Of a DNA stretch of 64,000 nucleotides, positions 26,973-39,992 are shown in pieces. A program made the translations under genes and the position numbers. This DNA is from Hyphomicrobiales bacterium (GTDB taxonomy: Bacteria; Pseudomonadota; Alphaproteobacteria; Rhizobiales; Beijerinckiaceae). The DNA is taken from NCBI GenBank assembly GCA_027489955.1, contig JAIXYZ010000005.1, positions 1 to 64,000 on the forward strand, read 5' to 3'. Position 1 is the stretch's first letter. Every line of letters starts with the position of its first letter. The notes beneath the pieces were generated by a model. The model did not search any database. It saw only the letters and a program-made list of their open reading frames with translations, and was not told the origin of the DNA.

Positions 26973-27959
26973 ATGTTTGCAAGGTTGCGCGCTGGCATCG
27001 CGGTTGGCTTGCTCTTGCTGGCGCCGTCCATGGCCCTCGGCCAGAGCAGCCCTCCGGATCCCGGTCTGGGCCTGCCCCCTCCGCCCTCGGATGCTCCCCT
27101 CGCCACCGAGCGCGTCTTCCCCCGCGGCTCTTCCTGGGGCGTGGTGCCACCCCCGGGATTCTCTCTGGTCATGGAACCGATCGTCCGGTTCCAGCATCCC
27201 AGCGGCGTGACGATTTTCATCCAGGAAGCGCCGAAGGCGCCGGTGTCCCGGGTAGAGATCGAGAAGGAGCGTAACGCCGACATGCAGGTCATAAGTGTTG
27301 AGGACATGCAGGCCGGCGATCGCAAGGGCGTCTATTTCGAAGCGCTGCACATCCCGCGGAAGGCGCGCGTCCATTCCCTCGTGCTGGAAGGGGAGGCCGG
27401 AAATGCCATGGTGATGGCCGTAGTGCCGGACGCCGCGAGAGATGCGGTGCCTCGACAAGTCCTGCTGGCGTCGCTGACCTCGGCTCTGGAACGACCGAGG
27501 ACGGAGGAGGAGAAGCTGGCCTCGCTTCCCTTCCAGATCGGCGACCGTGCGGGCATGCGTGTCTCGACGATCGGCCTCGGTACAGTGGCGGTCCTGACCG
27601 ACGGCTCTTCCGACGACACCGACGCCCCGTACCAGTCGTTCGCGACGATCGTTGCCATCCGGCTGCCTGCCGGCCAGACGCTGGACTTCGATCGCGATAT
27701 CCACGCCATGGCGGCGCGCGTTCAGAAGCAGTTCCCCGGCGCGTCAATCATCTCCCGGCGCGTGATCGAGGTAGGCGGCAGCAAGGTCGCCGAGATCGTC
27801 TATGAGCGGTCGGTCAAGACTGGCGCCAGGGTTGCCGGCATCGCCTGGGCGAAGGTAACCGGCGGCGCGCTGGCGCTGGTCATGGGCCAGTATCCCATGG
27901 GCAACGCCAACGCCCGCGCGCGGTTGGTGAAGGTGAGGGACGGCCTGACCGTCCGCTGA
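26973..27959 (+). CDS. Exported protein of unknown function
   Basis: Predicted 328-residue protein with a clear Sec signal peptide ([20 protein letters not shown], cleavage near ALG-QS, residue 23), then a Pro-rich linker ([14 protein letters not shown]) and a globular part of mixed alpha/beta type with no motif I know. Repeating words such as [20 protein letters not shown] and [13 protein letters not shown] suggest a compact periplasmic domain of about 280 residues. The start at 26973 has GGGGAG before it. It is divergent from dnaK, so it may share stress control, and convergent with the chemoreceptor gene (2 bases between stops). No family assignment is made. Confidence 0.7.
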   Translation: MFARLRAGIAVGLLLLAPSMALGQSSPPDPGLGLPPPPSDAPLATERVFPRGSSWGVVPPPGFSLVMEPIVRFQHPSGVTIFIQEAPKAPVSRVEIEKERNADMQVISVEDMQAGDRKGVYFEALHIPRKARVHSLVLEGEAGNAMVMAVVPDAARDAVPRQVLLASLTSALERPRTEEEKLASLPFQIGDRAGMRVSTIGLGTVAVLTDGSSDDTDAPYQSFATIVAIRLPAGQTLDFDRDIHAMAARVQKQFPGASIISRRVIEVGGSKVAEIVYERSVKTGARVAGIAWAKVTGGALALVMGQYPMGNANARARLVKVRDGLTVR

Positions 27960-27961
27960 CA

Positions 27962-30888
<2,927 letters not shown>

Positions 30889-30961
30889 GGCGATCTCCGG
30901 ATGATGCAGGCCGACGATAGGATGGCGGATCCAGGACGCCCACCCGTTTCCTGCCGGCCCG

Positions 30962-31477
30962 TCAGCCGCGGCGCACCTGCGCCAGAGCCCGAGACAGCGC
31001 TTCGGCGAACGTCGCGCGCTCGGGCGGTGACAGCCATGCGCCAACCGTCACCCGCTGCCCGCGGGACACCAGCGCGAGTTGCTCGACGCCGAATTCGGCG
31101 GTCTCCTTGCGCTCCAGCCGGGTCCATAGCGGATTGAACCGCCATTCCTTTCGCATGCCGGGGGTGATCCGCCGCAGCATCAACTCGATGGGTGTGACGA
31201 CGACTTCCTCGACGCCGCGACCTGCCCGGAAGTTGACCTTGAACGCGATGTAGAGCGCCAGCACGTCCAGGCCGCCGAAGCCGAGGACCGGCCAGGCGCC
31301 CAGCGCCATGAAAGGCACGGTCGCGGCGACCATCACCAAACATATGAGTGTCATCGTCAGCCGGAAGCCGGCAGGGGTCAGGGACCGGTGCGGGGTGATC
31401 GTGGCCGCGAAGACCGGCTGCGGCCGGTCCCCTTGGGACACCGCTTCGCCTTCCGGTTTCGGGTTGCTGGCGATCAT
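30962..31477 (-). CDS. DUF2244 family membrane protein
   Basis: Inner-membrane protein of 171 residues, family DUF2244, common in alphaproteobacteria and of unknown function. After VFAATITPHRSLTPAGFRL come two hydrophobic segments (about residues 45-65 and 68-88, split by GAWPVLGFGG), then a cytoplasmic domain with WRFNPLWTRLERK. It is divergent from nth (20 bases between starts), a pairing that I recall as typical for the family, and upstream of the Ada-like gene on the same strand. Confidence 0.88.
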   Translation of the reverse strand: MIASNPKPEGEAVSQGDRPQPVFAATITPHRSLTPAGFRLTMTLICLVMVAATVPFMALGAWPVLGFGGLDVLALYIAFKVNFRAGRGVEEVVVTPIELMLRRITPGMRKEWRFNPLWTRLERKETAEFGVEQLALVSRGQRVTVGAWLSPPERATFAEALSRALAQVRRG

Positions 31478-31497
31478 GCTCCCTTTATAAGGCGGCC

Positions 31498-32283
31498 ATG
31501 GCCGAGATGAAGATCAAACCCGCATCGGGAGCCGCCGGGAGACGAAAGGCCGCGCCCGCGCGCGGCGGTCGCCTGCGCGCGCCAAAGCCGGTCGACGATA
31601 CGACCGTCGCGGAAATCTTCGCGCGCTTCCATGCGGCCGAACCCGAGCCGAAAGGGGAGCTGGAATACGTCAATCCCTTCACGTTGCTCGTTGCCGTGGT
31701 GCTCTCCGCCCAGGCCACCGACGCCGGCGTCAACAAGGCGACGCGCGCGCTGTTTGCCGTCGCGGATACGCCTGCCAGAATGCTGGCACTCGGTGAGGAT
31801 GCGGTTCGCGAGCACATCCGCACCATCGGCCTGTTCCGCAACAAGGCGAAGAACGTCATCGCCCTCTCGCAGATGCTCGTCGACCGTCACGGCGGCGAGG
31901 TACCGCGCTCCCGCGAAGCCCTGGAAGCACTGCCCGGCGTCGGCCGGAAAACGGCAAACGTCGTTCTGAACATCGCGTTCGGCGAGCCGACCATCGCCGT
32001 GGACACGCACCTGTTCCGGGTGTCCAACCGCATTCCCATCGCGCCCGGCGCCAACCCGCTCGCCGTCGAACTCGGTCTTCTCAAGCGCGTACCTGCGCAA
32101 TACGGCCTGCACGCGCATCATTGGCTGATCCTGCACGGCCGGTACGTGTGCAAGGCGCTGAAGCCCGACTGCCCGCGCTGCCTCATCGCCGACCTCTGCC
32201 GCTACCCCGCCAAGACCGGCGCAGCGACGCCGGCAAGGGCCGGCTCGTCCCGCTCCCCGGCATTCGGGACAGACCGTCGATGA
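31498..32283 (+). CDS. nth: Endonuclease III
   Basis: Bifunctional DNA glycosylase/AP lyase for oxidised pyrimidines. The helix-hairpin-helix LPGVGRKTANVVL carries the catalytic lysine, the aspartate lies in VDTHLFRVSNR, and the C-terminal [4Fe-4S] ligands appear as C-x6-C-x2-C-x5-C (CKALKPDCPRCLIADLC). The 261 residues include a basic N-terminal extension (KAAPARGGRLRAPK) of about 35 residues. The stop codon overlaps the truA start (ATGA), so the two are coupled. Confidence 0.96.
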   Translation: MAEMKIKPASGAAGRRKAAPARGGRLRAPKPVDDTTVAEIFARFHAAEPEPKGELEYVNPFTLLVAVVLSAQATDAGVNKATRALFAVADTPARMLALGEDAVREHIRTIGLFRNKAKNVIALSQMLVDRHGGEVPRSREALEALPGVGRKTANVVLNIAFGEPTIAVDTHLFRVSNRIPIAPGANPLAVELGLLKRVPAQYGLHAHHWLILHGRYVCKALKPDCPRCLIADLCRYPAKTGAATPARAGSSRSPAFGTDRR

Positions 32284-33023
32284 CCCGCTTCAAGCTCGTC
32301 GTCGAGTATGACGGGACGCCCTTTCACGGTTGGCAGCGCCAGGACGGCCTGGCGACGGTCCAGCAGGTGCTGGAGGAGGCGATCGAGATCTTCGCCGGTC
32401 ACCCCGTCCGTCTCCATTGCGCCGGGCGCACGGACGCGGGGGTGCACGCGCTGCATCAGGTCGCCCACGTCGATATCCAGAAGGATATTCGCGCCGATCG
32501 GGTGCGGGACGCCTGCAATGCGCATCTCAGACCGCATCCGATCGCGGTCGTGTCGGCCGAGACGGTGGATGCGCAGTTCGACGCGCGGCGCTCCGCCACC
32601 GGGCGCGCCTATCTGTATCGCATCGTCGATCGCCGTCCTCCGCCCGCGCTCGAACTGACGCGTGTCTGGCACGTGCCATGGCGCCTGGACGAAATGCGGA
32701 TGAACGAGGCGGCACAGATCCTGGTTGGCCATCACGACTTCACGACGTTCCGCGCCGCGGAGTGCCAGGCTTCCAGCCCGGTCAAGACCCTGGACCGGCT
32801 GGACGTGGAGCGCATCGGCCAGGAAATCCGCATTCACGCGGCGTCCCGGTCTTTCCTGCATCACCAGGTCCGCTCGATGGTGGGTGCGTTGATGCAGGTC
32901 GGCGGCGGACGCTGGCCGGTGGCCCGGATGCGAACGGCTCTGGAGGCGAGGGACCGCAAGGCGTGTCCCGGCATGGCTCCGGCGCATGGGCTCTACCTGA
33001 CGGATGTCAGATACGGCCGCTAG
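32280..33023 (+). CDS. truA: tRNA pseudouridine(38-40) synthase TruA
   Basis: Makes pseudouridine at positions 38-40 of the tRNA anticodon arm. The 247-residue protein has the catalytic aspartate in CAGRTDAGVHALHQ and the FLHHQVRSMVGALMQVG motif near the C-terminus. The N-terminus MTRFKLVVEYDGTPFHGWQRQ begins exactly at the ATG overlapping the nth stop, confirming the start. It is convergent with dapE, 3 bases apart. Confidence 0.96.
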   Translation: MTRFKLVVEYDGTPFHGWQRQDGLATVQQVLEEAIEIFAGHPVRLHCAGRTDAGVHALHQVAHVDIQKDIRADRVRDACNAHLRPHPIAVVSAETVDAQFDARRSATGRAYLYRIVDRRPPPALELTRVWHVPWRLDEMRMNEAAQILVGHHDFTTFRAAECQASSPVKTLDRLDVERIGQEIRIHAASRSFLHHQVRSMVGALMQVGGGRWPVARMRTALEARDRKACPGMAPAHGLYLTDVRYGR

Positions 33024-33026
33024 GCG

Positions 33027-34220
33027 TCAGGCGTCGGGATAGAAATATGCCGACAGGACCCGCTCGTAGATCGCCGCGAGGGCGTTGACGTCGTCAGCGC
33101 GCACCCGTTCGTCGATCTGGTGCATCGTCTGCCCGACCAGTCCGAACTCCACCACCGGGCAGTAGTTCTTGATGAACCGCGCATCCGATGTCCCGCCCGT
33201 CGTGGACAGGGCCGGACGCCTGCCCGTTTCCATCTCGATCGCACCGGCGACGAGGTTAGTGAACGGCCCAGGCGCCGTCAGGAACGACACGGCGTTGGTG
33301 GGATCGAAGGCGAGCGTATAGCGAACCGAATTGCCCGCGGCGGCGTCCAGCCGTCGGCGGATTTCGGCTTCCAGGGTCTGGGGCGACCAGAGGTCGTTGA
33401 ACCGGATGTTGAACACCGCCTTCGCGTCCGCCGGGATCACGTTGGTCGCGGCGTTTCCGACATCGACGGTCGTGGGCTCGAGGTTCGAGGCGTCGAAATG
33501 GGTCGTTCCGGCGTCCAGCGGCGTCGCGGTCAGGGCTGCCAGCAGGCGGACCATGCCGGGGATCGGGTTGTCCGCCAGATGGGGATAGCCGACATGGCCC
33601 TGCGTGCCGTGGACCGTCAGCCGTCCTGTCAGGGACCCGCGCCGGCCGATCTTAATCATGTCGCCGAGCGCGTTCGGGTTCGTGGGCTCCCCCAGGATGC
33701 AATGGTCGAAGCGCTCGCCGCGATCGCGCGCCCAATCCAGCAGCTTCACAGTGCCGTTGACCGCCGGCCCTTCCTCGTCGCCGGTGATCAGGAATGCGAT
33801 CGATCCGGGCCAGTCCGGATGGCGCCGCACGAAGGCGATGGCCGCCGCGGCCATCGCCGCGACGCCGCCCTTCATGTCCGCCGCGCCGCGACCCCACAGA
33901 TACCCATCGGCCAGTGCGCCGGAAAAAGGCGGGTGCGTCCAGCTTTCTGCATTGCCCGGCGGCACGACGTCGGTATGGCCCGCAAACACGAGACAGGGCG
34001 AGGCCGATCCGAAGCGGGCATAGAGGTTTTCGATGTCCGGCGTGCCGGGCTCGGAGAAGATCGGACGTTCGACCTGAAACCCCTCGGCTGCGAGCACCGA
34101 ATCCAACAGCGCCAGCGCGCCGCCGTCCTCCGGCGTCACCGACGGGCACCGGATCAGCGCCTGCGCAAGCGAAAGGGCGTCTGTCGGGTCTTCGATGACC
34201 GCTGGGGAATTCAGATCCAT
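33027..34220 (-). CDS. dapE: Succinyl-diaminopimelate desuccinylase
   Basis: Zinc-dependent M20 hydrolase that releases succinate to give LL-diaminopimelate for lysine and peptidoglycan. In the 397 residues the metal ligands are seen in [24 protein letters not shown], and the catalytic glutamate in [23 protein letters not shown] near the end is typical for DapE. It closes the dapD-DUF805-dapE group on the minus strand (32 bases after the DUF805 gene). Confidence 0.96.
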   Translation of the reverse strand: MDLNSPAVIEDPTDALSLAQALIRCPSVTPEDGGALALLDSVLAAEGFQVERPIFSEPGTPDIENLYARFGSASPCLVFAGHTDVVPPGNAESWTHPPFSGALADGYLWGRGAADMKGGVAAMAAAAIAFVRRHPDWPGSIAFLITGDEEGPAVNGTVKLLDWARDRGERFDHCILGEPTNPNALGDMIKIGRRGSLTGRLTVHGTQGHVGYPHLADNPIPGMVRLLAALTATPLDAGTTHFDASNLEPTTVDVGNAATNVIPADAKAVFNIRFNDLWSPQTLEAEIRRRLDAAAGNSVRYTLAFDPTNAVSFLTAPGPFTNLVAGAIEMETGRRPALSTTGGTSDARFIKNYCPVVEFGLVGQTMHQIDERVRADDVNALAAIYERVLSAYFYPDA

Positions 34221-34252
34221 GCCAGCCGCTTACGCGCCGACCGGCTCGGCCG

Positions 34253-34720
34253 TCAACGCCGGGTCGCCATCTTCTTGCGCCGCCGCTTTTCCTCGGCCTT
34301 GCGCGCCCGCTCCTGGAGCGGATCCTTGCCGAACTGGTTAGGACCGCGCGTGCCGAGCCGGAAACCCATCAGCAGAATGCCGACGCTCAGGCTGAGCAGG
34401 CCGAAGAAGCCCAGCGCGACCGAGGTGCCGTCCAGCATCGTGCGGTCTTCCTGGATGGCGAGAATCGCCATGAAGAAGATGACCGGAAGCACGTAGAAGA
34501 GGACGATCCACCAACCGGTAATGTTGGAGTCGTGCAGCCTCTTGGCGCCCACCGCCACCGACATGTACAGGGCGGCCGCCATGATGCCGAGCATCACGGT
34601 CAGGTTGCCGTAGAGGCGGGCGGCGTAGAGGGCCAGCGCGGTAGCAACGACGACGGCGACCGTCGCCCGCCAGTAGACGTCGCGGGGAATGCGCCCCGAA
34701 AATCCGAAAAGAAGCCCCAT
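34253..34720 (-). CDS. DUF805 family membrane protein
   Basis: Inner-membrane protein of 155 residues with four hydrophobic segments: FGFSGRIPRDVYWRATVAVV near the N-terminus, then AALYMSVAVGAKRLHDSNITG carrying the family's KRLHD word, and two further helices (WWIVLFYVLPVIFF; LSVGILLMGF). The tail is basic (EEKRRRKKMATRR). The function is unknown. It sits between dapD and dapE as part of the same transcription unit. Confidence 0.9.
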   Translation of the reverse strand: MGLLFGFSGRIPRDVYWRATVAVVVATALALYAARLYGNLTVMLGIMAAALYMSVAVGAKRLHDSNITGWWIVLFYVLPVIFFMAILAIQEDRTMLDGTSVALGFFGLLSLSVGILLMGFRLGTRGPNQFGKDPLQERARKAEEKRRRKKMATRR

Positions 34721-34814
34721 ATCCCCCGCGAATCCCCACTTCTCGCCATCCGTGTGGCGAATTGCGGATACGCGAAACGGATATGTGCGCGATTGTCAAT
34801 CGCGCCGCGGCGTC

Positions 34815-35657
34815 TCAGTCGCGCAGAAGCTCATTTATCGACGTCTTTGAGCGGGTTTGTTCGTCGACACGCTTCACGATGACCGCGCAGTAAAGGGAAG
34901 GGCCGGGGCTGCCGTCGGGCAGCGGCTTGCCCGGAAGCGAGCCCGACACCACCACGGAGTAGGGGGGGACGCGGCCGATGAACACTTCGCCGGTCGCCCG
35001 GTCGACGATCTTCGTCGAGGCGCCGATGAAGACGCCCATCGAGATCACCGAGCCCTCGCCGACGATGACGCCCTCGACCACTTCCGAGCGCGCCCCCACG
35101 AAGCAATTGTCCTCGATGATGACCGGCCCGGCCTGAAGCGGCTCGAGCACGCCGCCGATTCCGACACCGCCGGAGAGATGGACGTTCTTCCCGATCTGCG
35201 CGCAGGAGCCGACGGTCGCCCACGTGTCGACCATCGTCCCCTCGCCCACATGGGCCCCGAGGTTCACGAAGGAGGGCATCAGCACCACGTTCGGCGCGAT
35301 ATAGGCCGACCGGCGGACGACGGCGCCGGGCACCACGCGGAAGCCGCCCGCCTTGAACCGGTCTTCGGTCCAGCCGGCGAACTTGGACGGCACCTTGTCC
35401 CACGCGGGCGTGCCGGCCGAGCCGGACGGCACGACGGCCATGTCGTTCAGGCGGAAGGACAGCAGGACTGCCTTCTTCAGCCACTGGTTCACGCTCCAGC
35501 CGCCGCCGGTCTTCTCGGCGACGCGGGCCTTCCCGGAATCGAGCAGTTCAAGCGCGGTCTCCACCGCATCGCGGACGGGGCCCCTCGTGCCGCTGCCAAT
35601 GGAGGCGCGATCCTCCCAGGCGGCGTCGATGATCTGGGCGAGGTCCTGGTGCGACAT
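34815..35657 (-). CDS. dapD: Tetrahydrodipicolinate N-succinyltransferase
   Basis: Transfers succinyl from succinyl-CoA to tetrahydrodipicolinate, the step before DapC/DapE in lysine and DAP synthesis. The 280-residue protein has a left-handed beta-helix of hexapeptide repeats (from about residue 110: [35 protein letters not shown]). Start 35657 ([17 protein letters not shown]) is at the expected N-terminus; the frame runs on 20 codons upstream without support. It is divergent from lptC across 176 bases. Confidence 0.97.
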   Translation of the reverse strand: MSHQDLAQIIDAAWEDRASIGSGTRGPVRDAVETALELLDSGKARVAEKTGGGWSVNQWLKKAVLLSFRLNDMAVVPSGSAGTPAWDKVPSKFAGWTEDRFKAGGFRVVPGAVVRRSAYIAPNVVLMPSFVNLGAHVGEGTMVDTWATVGSCAQIGKNVHLSGGVGIGGVLEPLQAGPVIIEDNCFVGARSEVVEGVIVGEGSVISMGVFIGASTKIVDRATGEVFIGRVPPYSVVVSGSLPGKPLPDGSPGPSLYCAVIVKRVDEQTRSKTSINELLRD

Positions 35658-35833
35658 GGGCTTCCGGCTCCGTCGATGATGTGGCCCGCCTTGTATGGGC
35701 GCGACACGGCGAGTCAAGCGAGGCCCGTGTCTCCCCGCGGTTCATCGCCGCGAGGGCGCCTCGGGGCCACAACTTCGCCATCGCGGCGAAGCAGAGGCTG
35801 CACCGCGGCACAAAGGAGTGTTAGAACAGCGCC

Positions 35834-36565
35834 ATGACCGACGCGACGATGCTCAATCCAGGCGCCAGCCTTTCCGGCGCGGCGCGCCCCTGGCGGGCCT
35901 CGTTCGAGGCTGCGCGACGGCACAGCACGCGCGTGCGGCTGCTCAAGCGCGCCATCCCGCTCGGTTCCGGGATCGCGGTCCTCCTGGTGGCACTCATCGG
36001 CATCTTCGATCCCTTCCGCTCCATCGGCGCTGTCTCGATCGGGCCGATCAACCTGTCGGGCACCCGGATCACCATGGACCAGCCCCGGCTGACCGGTTTC
36101 CGCGTCAAGGATTCCAAGCCGTACGAGGTCACCGCCGAGAGCGCGACGCAGGACGTGCGGCGCCCCACCGTGGTGGAAATGAAGAAGCTCGTCGCGCGGG
36201 TCGAACTGGAGAACCAGGAGAATGTCCGCCTCGTGGCCGATCTGGGCGTCTACGACACGTCCAAGGAACAGATCGAGCTGACGGACAACGTGCGCGTCCA
36301 GTCGGCGCGAGGCTACGATGCCCGTCTCGCCGCTGCGTTCGTCGACTTCAAGGCGGGCTCCGTCCGTTCCGACAAGCCCGTCGAGGTGAAGTTCACCGAC
36401 GGCTCGGTCCGCTCCGACCGGCTTCACATCACCGACGGCGGCAAGCGCCTGGCCTTCGAGGGCCGGGTGAAGGCCGTCTTCGACGCTCCTGAAAATGGGG
36501 CCCAGCCCCGCACCCGCAGCCCGGCGACGCCGCCGGCCAGCCCGCAAGGACAGACCGCGCAATGA
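35834..36565 (+). CDS. lptC: LPS export protein LptC
   Basis: Single-pass inner-membrane protein that passes lipopolysaccharide from the LptB2FG exporter to LptA. In 243 residues there is one transmembrane helix (about 38-58, IPLGSGIAVLLVALIGIFDP), then the periplasmic jelly-roll domain with PRLTGFRVKDSKPYEV and YDARLAAAFVDFKAGSVRSD. The C-terminal 35 residues are Pro/Ala-rich. Its stop overlaps the lptA start (ATGA), so they are coupled. First gene of the lptC-lptA-lptB-rpoN-hpf-ptsN run. Confidence 0.9.
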   Translation: MTDATMLNPGASLSGAARPWRASFEAARRHSTRVRLLKRAIPLGSGIAVLLVALIGIFDPFRSIGAVSIGPINLSGTRITMDQPRLTGFRVKDSKPYEVTAESATQDVRRPTVVEMKKLVARVELENQENVRLVADLGVYDTSKEQIELTDNVRVQSARGYDARLAAAFVDFKAGSVRSDKPVEVKFTDGSVRSDRLHITDGGKRLAFEGRVKAVFDAPENGAQPRTRSPATPPASPQGQTAQ

Positions 36566-37251
36566 CAGTCCGCCCTTCCTCCCGCCGCCCGCTCGCGCTC
36601 GCCGCATGCCTGGGCGCGGCCGTCCTGGCCGCAGCGATCCTTCCAGCCGCCGCCCAGCAGCCGGCCCGTTCCGCCCAGGGAGCCCAGCGGCCGACGGGCC
36701 TCAATGCTCTGGGCGGAGGGTCCAAGGAGCCGATCGCCATCGATGCCGACCGGCTCGACGTGTTCGACAAGGATCGCAAGGCGATTTTCGCGGGCAATGT
36801 CGTCGCCGTGCAGGCCGAGACGACGATCAAGTGCAGCGAGATGACCGTTTTCTACGAGGCGGGCGCCGGCGGCCTTGGCGGCGGGCGCGCCCAACCGGCC
36901 GCGAATGCGCCGGCGGCACAGCCTGCCGCGCCGGGCGGCAGCACGACGGAGAACGCCATCCGCCGGGTGGAGTGCAAGGGCCCCGTCACCGTGTCGTCCA
37001 AGGACCAGGTCGCCACCGGCGAGCGCGCCGTGTTCGACCGGGTCGCCAACCTCGTGACGCTGTCGGGGAACGCCGCGCTGAGCCAGGGCGAGAACGTCAC
37101 CCGCGGCGAGCGCATCGTCTACAACGTCACCACCGGGATCGCGAATGTCGAGGGCGGCGGCGGACGCGTGCGCGCTTTGCTCGTGCCCGGCCAGGACGAC
37201 GCCAAGCCCGGCGAGCAAAAGCCCAAGGCCGGCGAAGCCAAGCCGCGCTGA
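36562..37251 (+). CDS. lptA: LPS periplasmic bridge protein LptA
   Basis: Periplasmic OstA/LptA-fold protein that forms the bridge carrying LPS to the outer membrane. The 229 residues start with a signal peptide (about 1-32, ending PAAAQQ), then the OstA jelly-roll (IDADRLDVFDKDRKAIFAG, ECKGPVTVSSKDQVATGERA, NLVTLSGNAALSQGENVTRG). A Gly/Ala-rich insert at about 95-130 (GGLGGGRAQPAANAP) and a charged tail are unlike E. coli LptA but usual in alphaproteobacteria. It starts within the end of lptC. Confidence 0.92.
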   Translation: MTVRPSSRRPLALAACLGAAVLAAAILPAAAQQPARSAQGAQRPTGLNALGGGSKEPIAIDADRLDVFDKDRKAIFAGNVVAVQAETTIKCSEMTVFYEAGAGGLGGGRAQPAANAPAAQPAAPGGSTTENAIRRVECKGPVTVSSKDQVATGERAVFDRVANLVTLSGNAALSQGENVTRGERIVYNVTTGIANVEGGGGRVRALLVPGQDDAKPGEQKPKAGEAKPR

Positions 37252-37380
37252 TCGCTTCGCCTTCACCGACGGCCGGCCGCGGACGATTGCCCGCCGCTCC
37301 GGCCTCGGCTACCACCGCGACGGCCCGTCCGGCCGCTGACCCGTTCCGCCACCGACCCGACGAGCCTTCGGACCCCGCCC

Positions 37381-38187
37381 TTGAAGTTCTTCTCCCGCAG
37401 CCGCAATCCCGCCCTCGGCGACGAGCCGCACGATGCGCGCCCGACATTCTCCGGTCTCGGCGGGCCGGGCGTGCTGGCCGTGTCGGGCCTGCAGAAGAGC
37501 TATCGCGGCCGCACCGTCGTCCAGGACGCGTCGCTGACGGTGCGCAACGGCGAGGCCGTGGGCCTCCTGGGCCCCAACGGCGCGGGCAAGACCACGATCT
37601 TCTACATGATCACCGGACTGGTCGGCGCCGACCGCGGCATGATCACGCTCGACGGTCACGACGTCACCCACCTGCCCATGTACCGGCGGGCGCGCCTCGG
37701 CATCGGCTATCTGCCGCAGGAAGCCTCGATCTTCCGCGGCCTCAGCGTCGAGGACAATATCCGCGCGGTGCTCGAGGTCGTGGAGCCGGACCGCAAGACC
37801 CGCGAGCGGGAGCTCGATGCGCTGCTGGAGGAGTTCTCCATCACCCGCCTGCGCAAGTCGCCGTCCATCGCCCTGTCGGGCGGCGAGCGCCGCCGCTGCG
37901 AGATCGCGCGCGCCCTGGCGGGCCGGCCGTCCTTCATGCTGCTCGACGAGCCCTTCGCGGGCATCGACCCGATCGCGGTCGGCGACATCCAGAACCTCGT
38001 CCGCCATCTGACGAGCCGCGGCATCGGCGTGCTGATCACCGACCACAACGTCCGCGAGACGCTGGGCCTGATCGACCGCGCCTACATCATCCATTCCGGC
38101 CAGGTCCTCATGGAGGGCCGCGCCGACGAGATCATCGCCAATCCGGACGTGCGCCGGCTCTACCTCGGCGAGGACTTCCGCCTCTGA
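37381..38187 (+). CDS. lptB: LPS export ABC transporter ATPase LptB
   Basis: ATPase of the LptB2FG complex that powers LPS extraction from the inner membrane. The 268-residue protein shows Walker A GPNGAGKTT, the signature LSGGERRRCEIARAL, Walker B SFMLLDEPFAGIDP and the switch histidine in LITDHNVRETL. The best-placed start is TTG at 37381, giving an N-terminal extension of about 25 residues before the usual LptB start (LAVSGLQKSYRGR); an internal GTG is the alternative. The lptF and lptG genes are not in the window. Confidence 0.93.
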   Translation: MKFFSRSRNPALGDEPHDARPTFSGLGGPGVLAVSGLQKSYRGRTVVQDASLTVRNGEAVGLLGPNGAGKTTIFYMITGLVGADRGMITLDGHDVTHLPMYRRARLGIGYLPQEASIFRGLSVEDNIRAVLEVVEPDRKTRERELDALLEEFSITRLRKSPSIALSGGERRRCEIARALAGRPSFMLLDEPFAGIDPIAVGDIQNLVRHLTSRGIGVLITDHNVRETLGLIDRAYIIHSGQVLMEGRADEIIANPDVRRLYLGEDFRL

Positions 38188-38311
38188 CCGCCCGGCCGCC
38201 GTGCCGCTGCGCTTACCCTCGTGATCGCTTTGACGCATCGCGCTGTTGCGGCTAAGAATGAGGCAGACGGAAAAAGCAAGAAACGTGCCGTCGACCTGAC
38301 GGGATGGACGG

Positions 38312-39898
38312 ATGGGAATTTCGCACCGGCTTGAACTGAGGCAGGGCCAGTCCCTGGTGATGACGCCGCAGCTTCTGCAGGCGATCAAGCTGTTGCAGTT
38401 TTCGCATACCGAGCTCTCCGCCTACGTGGACGGGGAGCTGGAACGCAACCCGCTGCTCGAGCGCGCCGACGACCAGGGCGAGGGCGGCGGGGAGCCTGCC
38501 GCCGAGCGCGGAGAGCCCGAGGCGGGCGACGGGGCAGACGGCGCCCGCGACGGAGATGGCGGCTTCGAGGACGGCGCGGAGGGCGAATGGTTCTCCTCCG
38601 AGCTGAAGTCGGGCCGCGAATCCATCGAGGGCGCGCTGGATACGGGCGTCGACAACGTCTTCCCCGACGAGCCGCCGCGCGTGGCCGCGCCGGCGCCTGC
38701 GGAAGCGGACGGTCCCTTCGCCGGCGGGTCGTCGGTCTGGGGCGGCGCGTCCGGCGGATCCTTCGACGACAGCGAAGGGCCCGATCTGGAGGGCACGCTC
38801 GCCGCCGACCTCTCGCTGCACGAGCATCTGATCGCCCAGCTCGACCTGGCGGTGTCCGATCCCGTGGACCGCGTCATCGGACGCCATCTCATCGACGCGG
38901 TCGACGAGGCCGGATACCTCTCGGAGGACGTCGCGGCCGTCGCCGCCCGGCTCGATGCCCCGGTGGAGCGCGTGGAGCGCATCCTGTCCGTCGTCCAGAC
39001 CTTCGAGCCAGCCGGCGTCGCCGCGCGCGACCTGGCCGAATGCCTTGCGATCCAGCTGCGCGAGCGCGACCGGTTCGACCCGTGCATGGCGGCGCTCGTC
39101 TCGCGCCTCGATCTCGTCGCCCGCCGCGACATGGCCGCCCTGCGGCGGCTCTGCGGCGTCGACGACGAGGACATCATGGACATGCTGGCGGAAATCCGCC
39201 GGCTCGATCCCAAGCCCGGCCGGGCCTTCGGCGGCTCGCCGCTGCAGCTCCTCGTGCCGGACGTCTATGTGCGCCCCGCGCCGGACGGAAGCTGGCTGGT
39301 GGAGCTCAACCCCGACACGCTGCCCCGCGTCCTGGTCAACCAGACCTATTTCGCAAGGGTGTCGGGTTCCGCCCGCAACCCCCAGGACAAGAGCTTCCTC
39401 ACCGACTGCCTGCAGAACGCCAACTGGCTGACCCGCTCGCTGGAGCAGCGCGCCCGCACGATCCTGAAGGTCGCGACCGAGATTGTCCGGCAGCAGGACC
39501 TGTTCTTCGCCTGCGGCGTCGAGCATCTCCGGCCGCTGAACCTGAAGACCATCGCCGACGCGATCGGCATGCACGAATCGACCGTGTCCCGCGTCACCGC
39601 CAACAAGTCGATCGGCACGGCGCGCGGCGTGTTCGAGATGAAATACTTCTTCTCGGCCGCCATCTCGGCGGTCGCCGGAGGGGAGTCCCACTCCGCCGAG
39701 GCCGTGCGGTTCCGCATCCGCCAGATGATCGATGCCGAGAGCGCGGAGGACGTCCTGTCCGACGACACGATCGTCAAGCGCCTGCGCGAATCCGGTGTCG
39801 ACATCGCGCGCCGCACCGTCGCCAAATATCGGGAATCGTTGCGAATTCCGTCTTCGGTCGAGCGGCGCAGGGAGAAGTCGGCCGCCCTCGCGCGTTGA
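38312..39898 (+). CDS. rpoN: RNA polymerase sigma-54 factor
   Basis: Sigma-54, which directs RNA polymerase to -24/-12 promoters in nitrogen, carbon and motility genes with enhancer-binding activators. Region I is at the N-terminus (LELRQGQSLVMTPQLLQAIK, residues 6-25), then an acidic region II (about 55-140, rich in E, D and G), the core-binding domain, the HTH (LKTIADAIGMHESTVSR) and the RpoN box ARRTVAKYRESL near the C-terminus. Length 528, typical. hpf and ptsN follow, as in most proteobacteria. Confidence 0.97.
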   Translation: MGISHRLELRQGQSLVMTPQLLQAIKLLQFSHTELSAYVDGELERNPLLERADDQGEGGGEPAAERGEPEAGDGADGARDGDGGFEDGAEGEWFSSELKSGRESIEGALDTGVDNVFPDEPPRVAAPAPAEADGPFAGGSSVWGGASGGSFDDSEGPDLEGTLAADLSLHEHLIAQLDLAVSDPVDRVIGRHLIDAVDEAGYLSEDVAAVAARLDAPVERVERILSVVQTFEPAGVAARDLAECLAIQLRERDRFDPCMAALVSRLDLVARRDMAALRRLCGVDDEDIMDMLAEIRRLDPKPGRAFGGSPLQLLVPDVYVRPAPDGSWLVELNPDTLPRVLVNQTYFARVSGSARNPQDKSFLTDCLQNANWLTRSLEQRARTILKVATEIVRQQDLFFACGVEHLRPLNLKTIADAIGMHESTVSRVTANKSIGTARGVFEMKYFFSAAISAVAGGESHSAEAVRFRIRQMIDAESAEDVLSDDTIVKRLRESGVDIARRTVAKYRESLRIPSSVERRREKSAALAR

Positions 39899-39992
39899 CT
39901 TCACGCAACGCGCTGGCTTACGACTCGGGGGATCAGAAGCCCCGGCCGGCCCCTTGCGCGCCGGCCAGGAACAAGGCTCGAGGGGACGCCCA

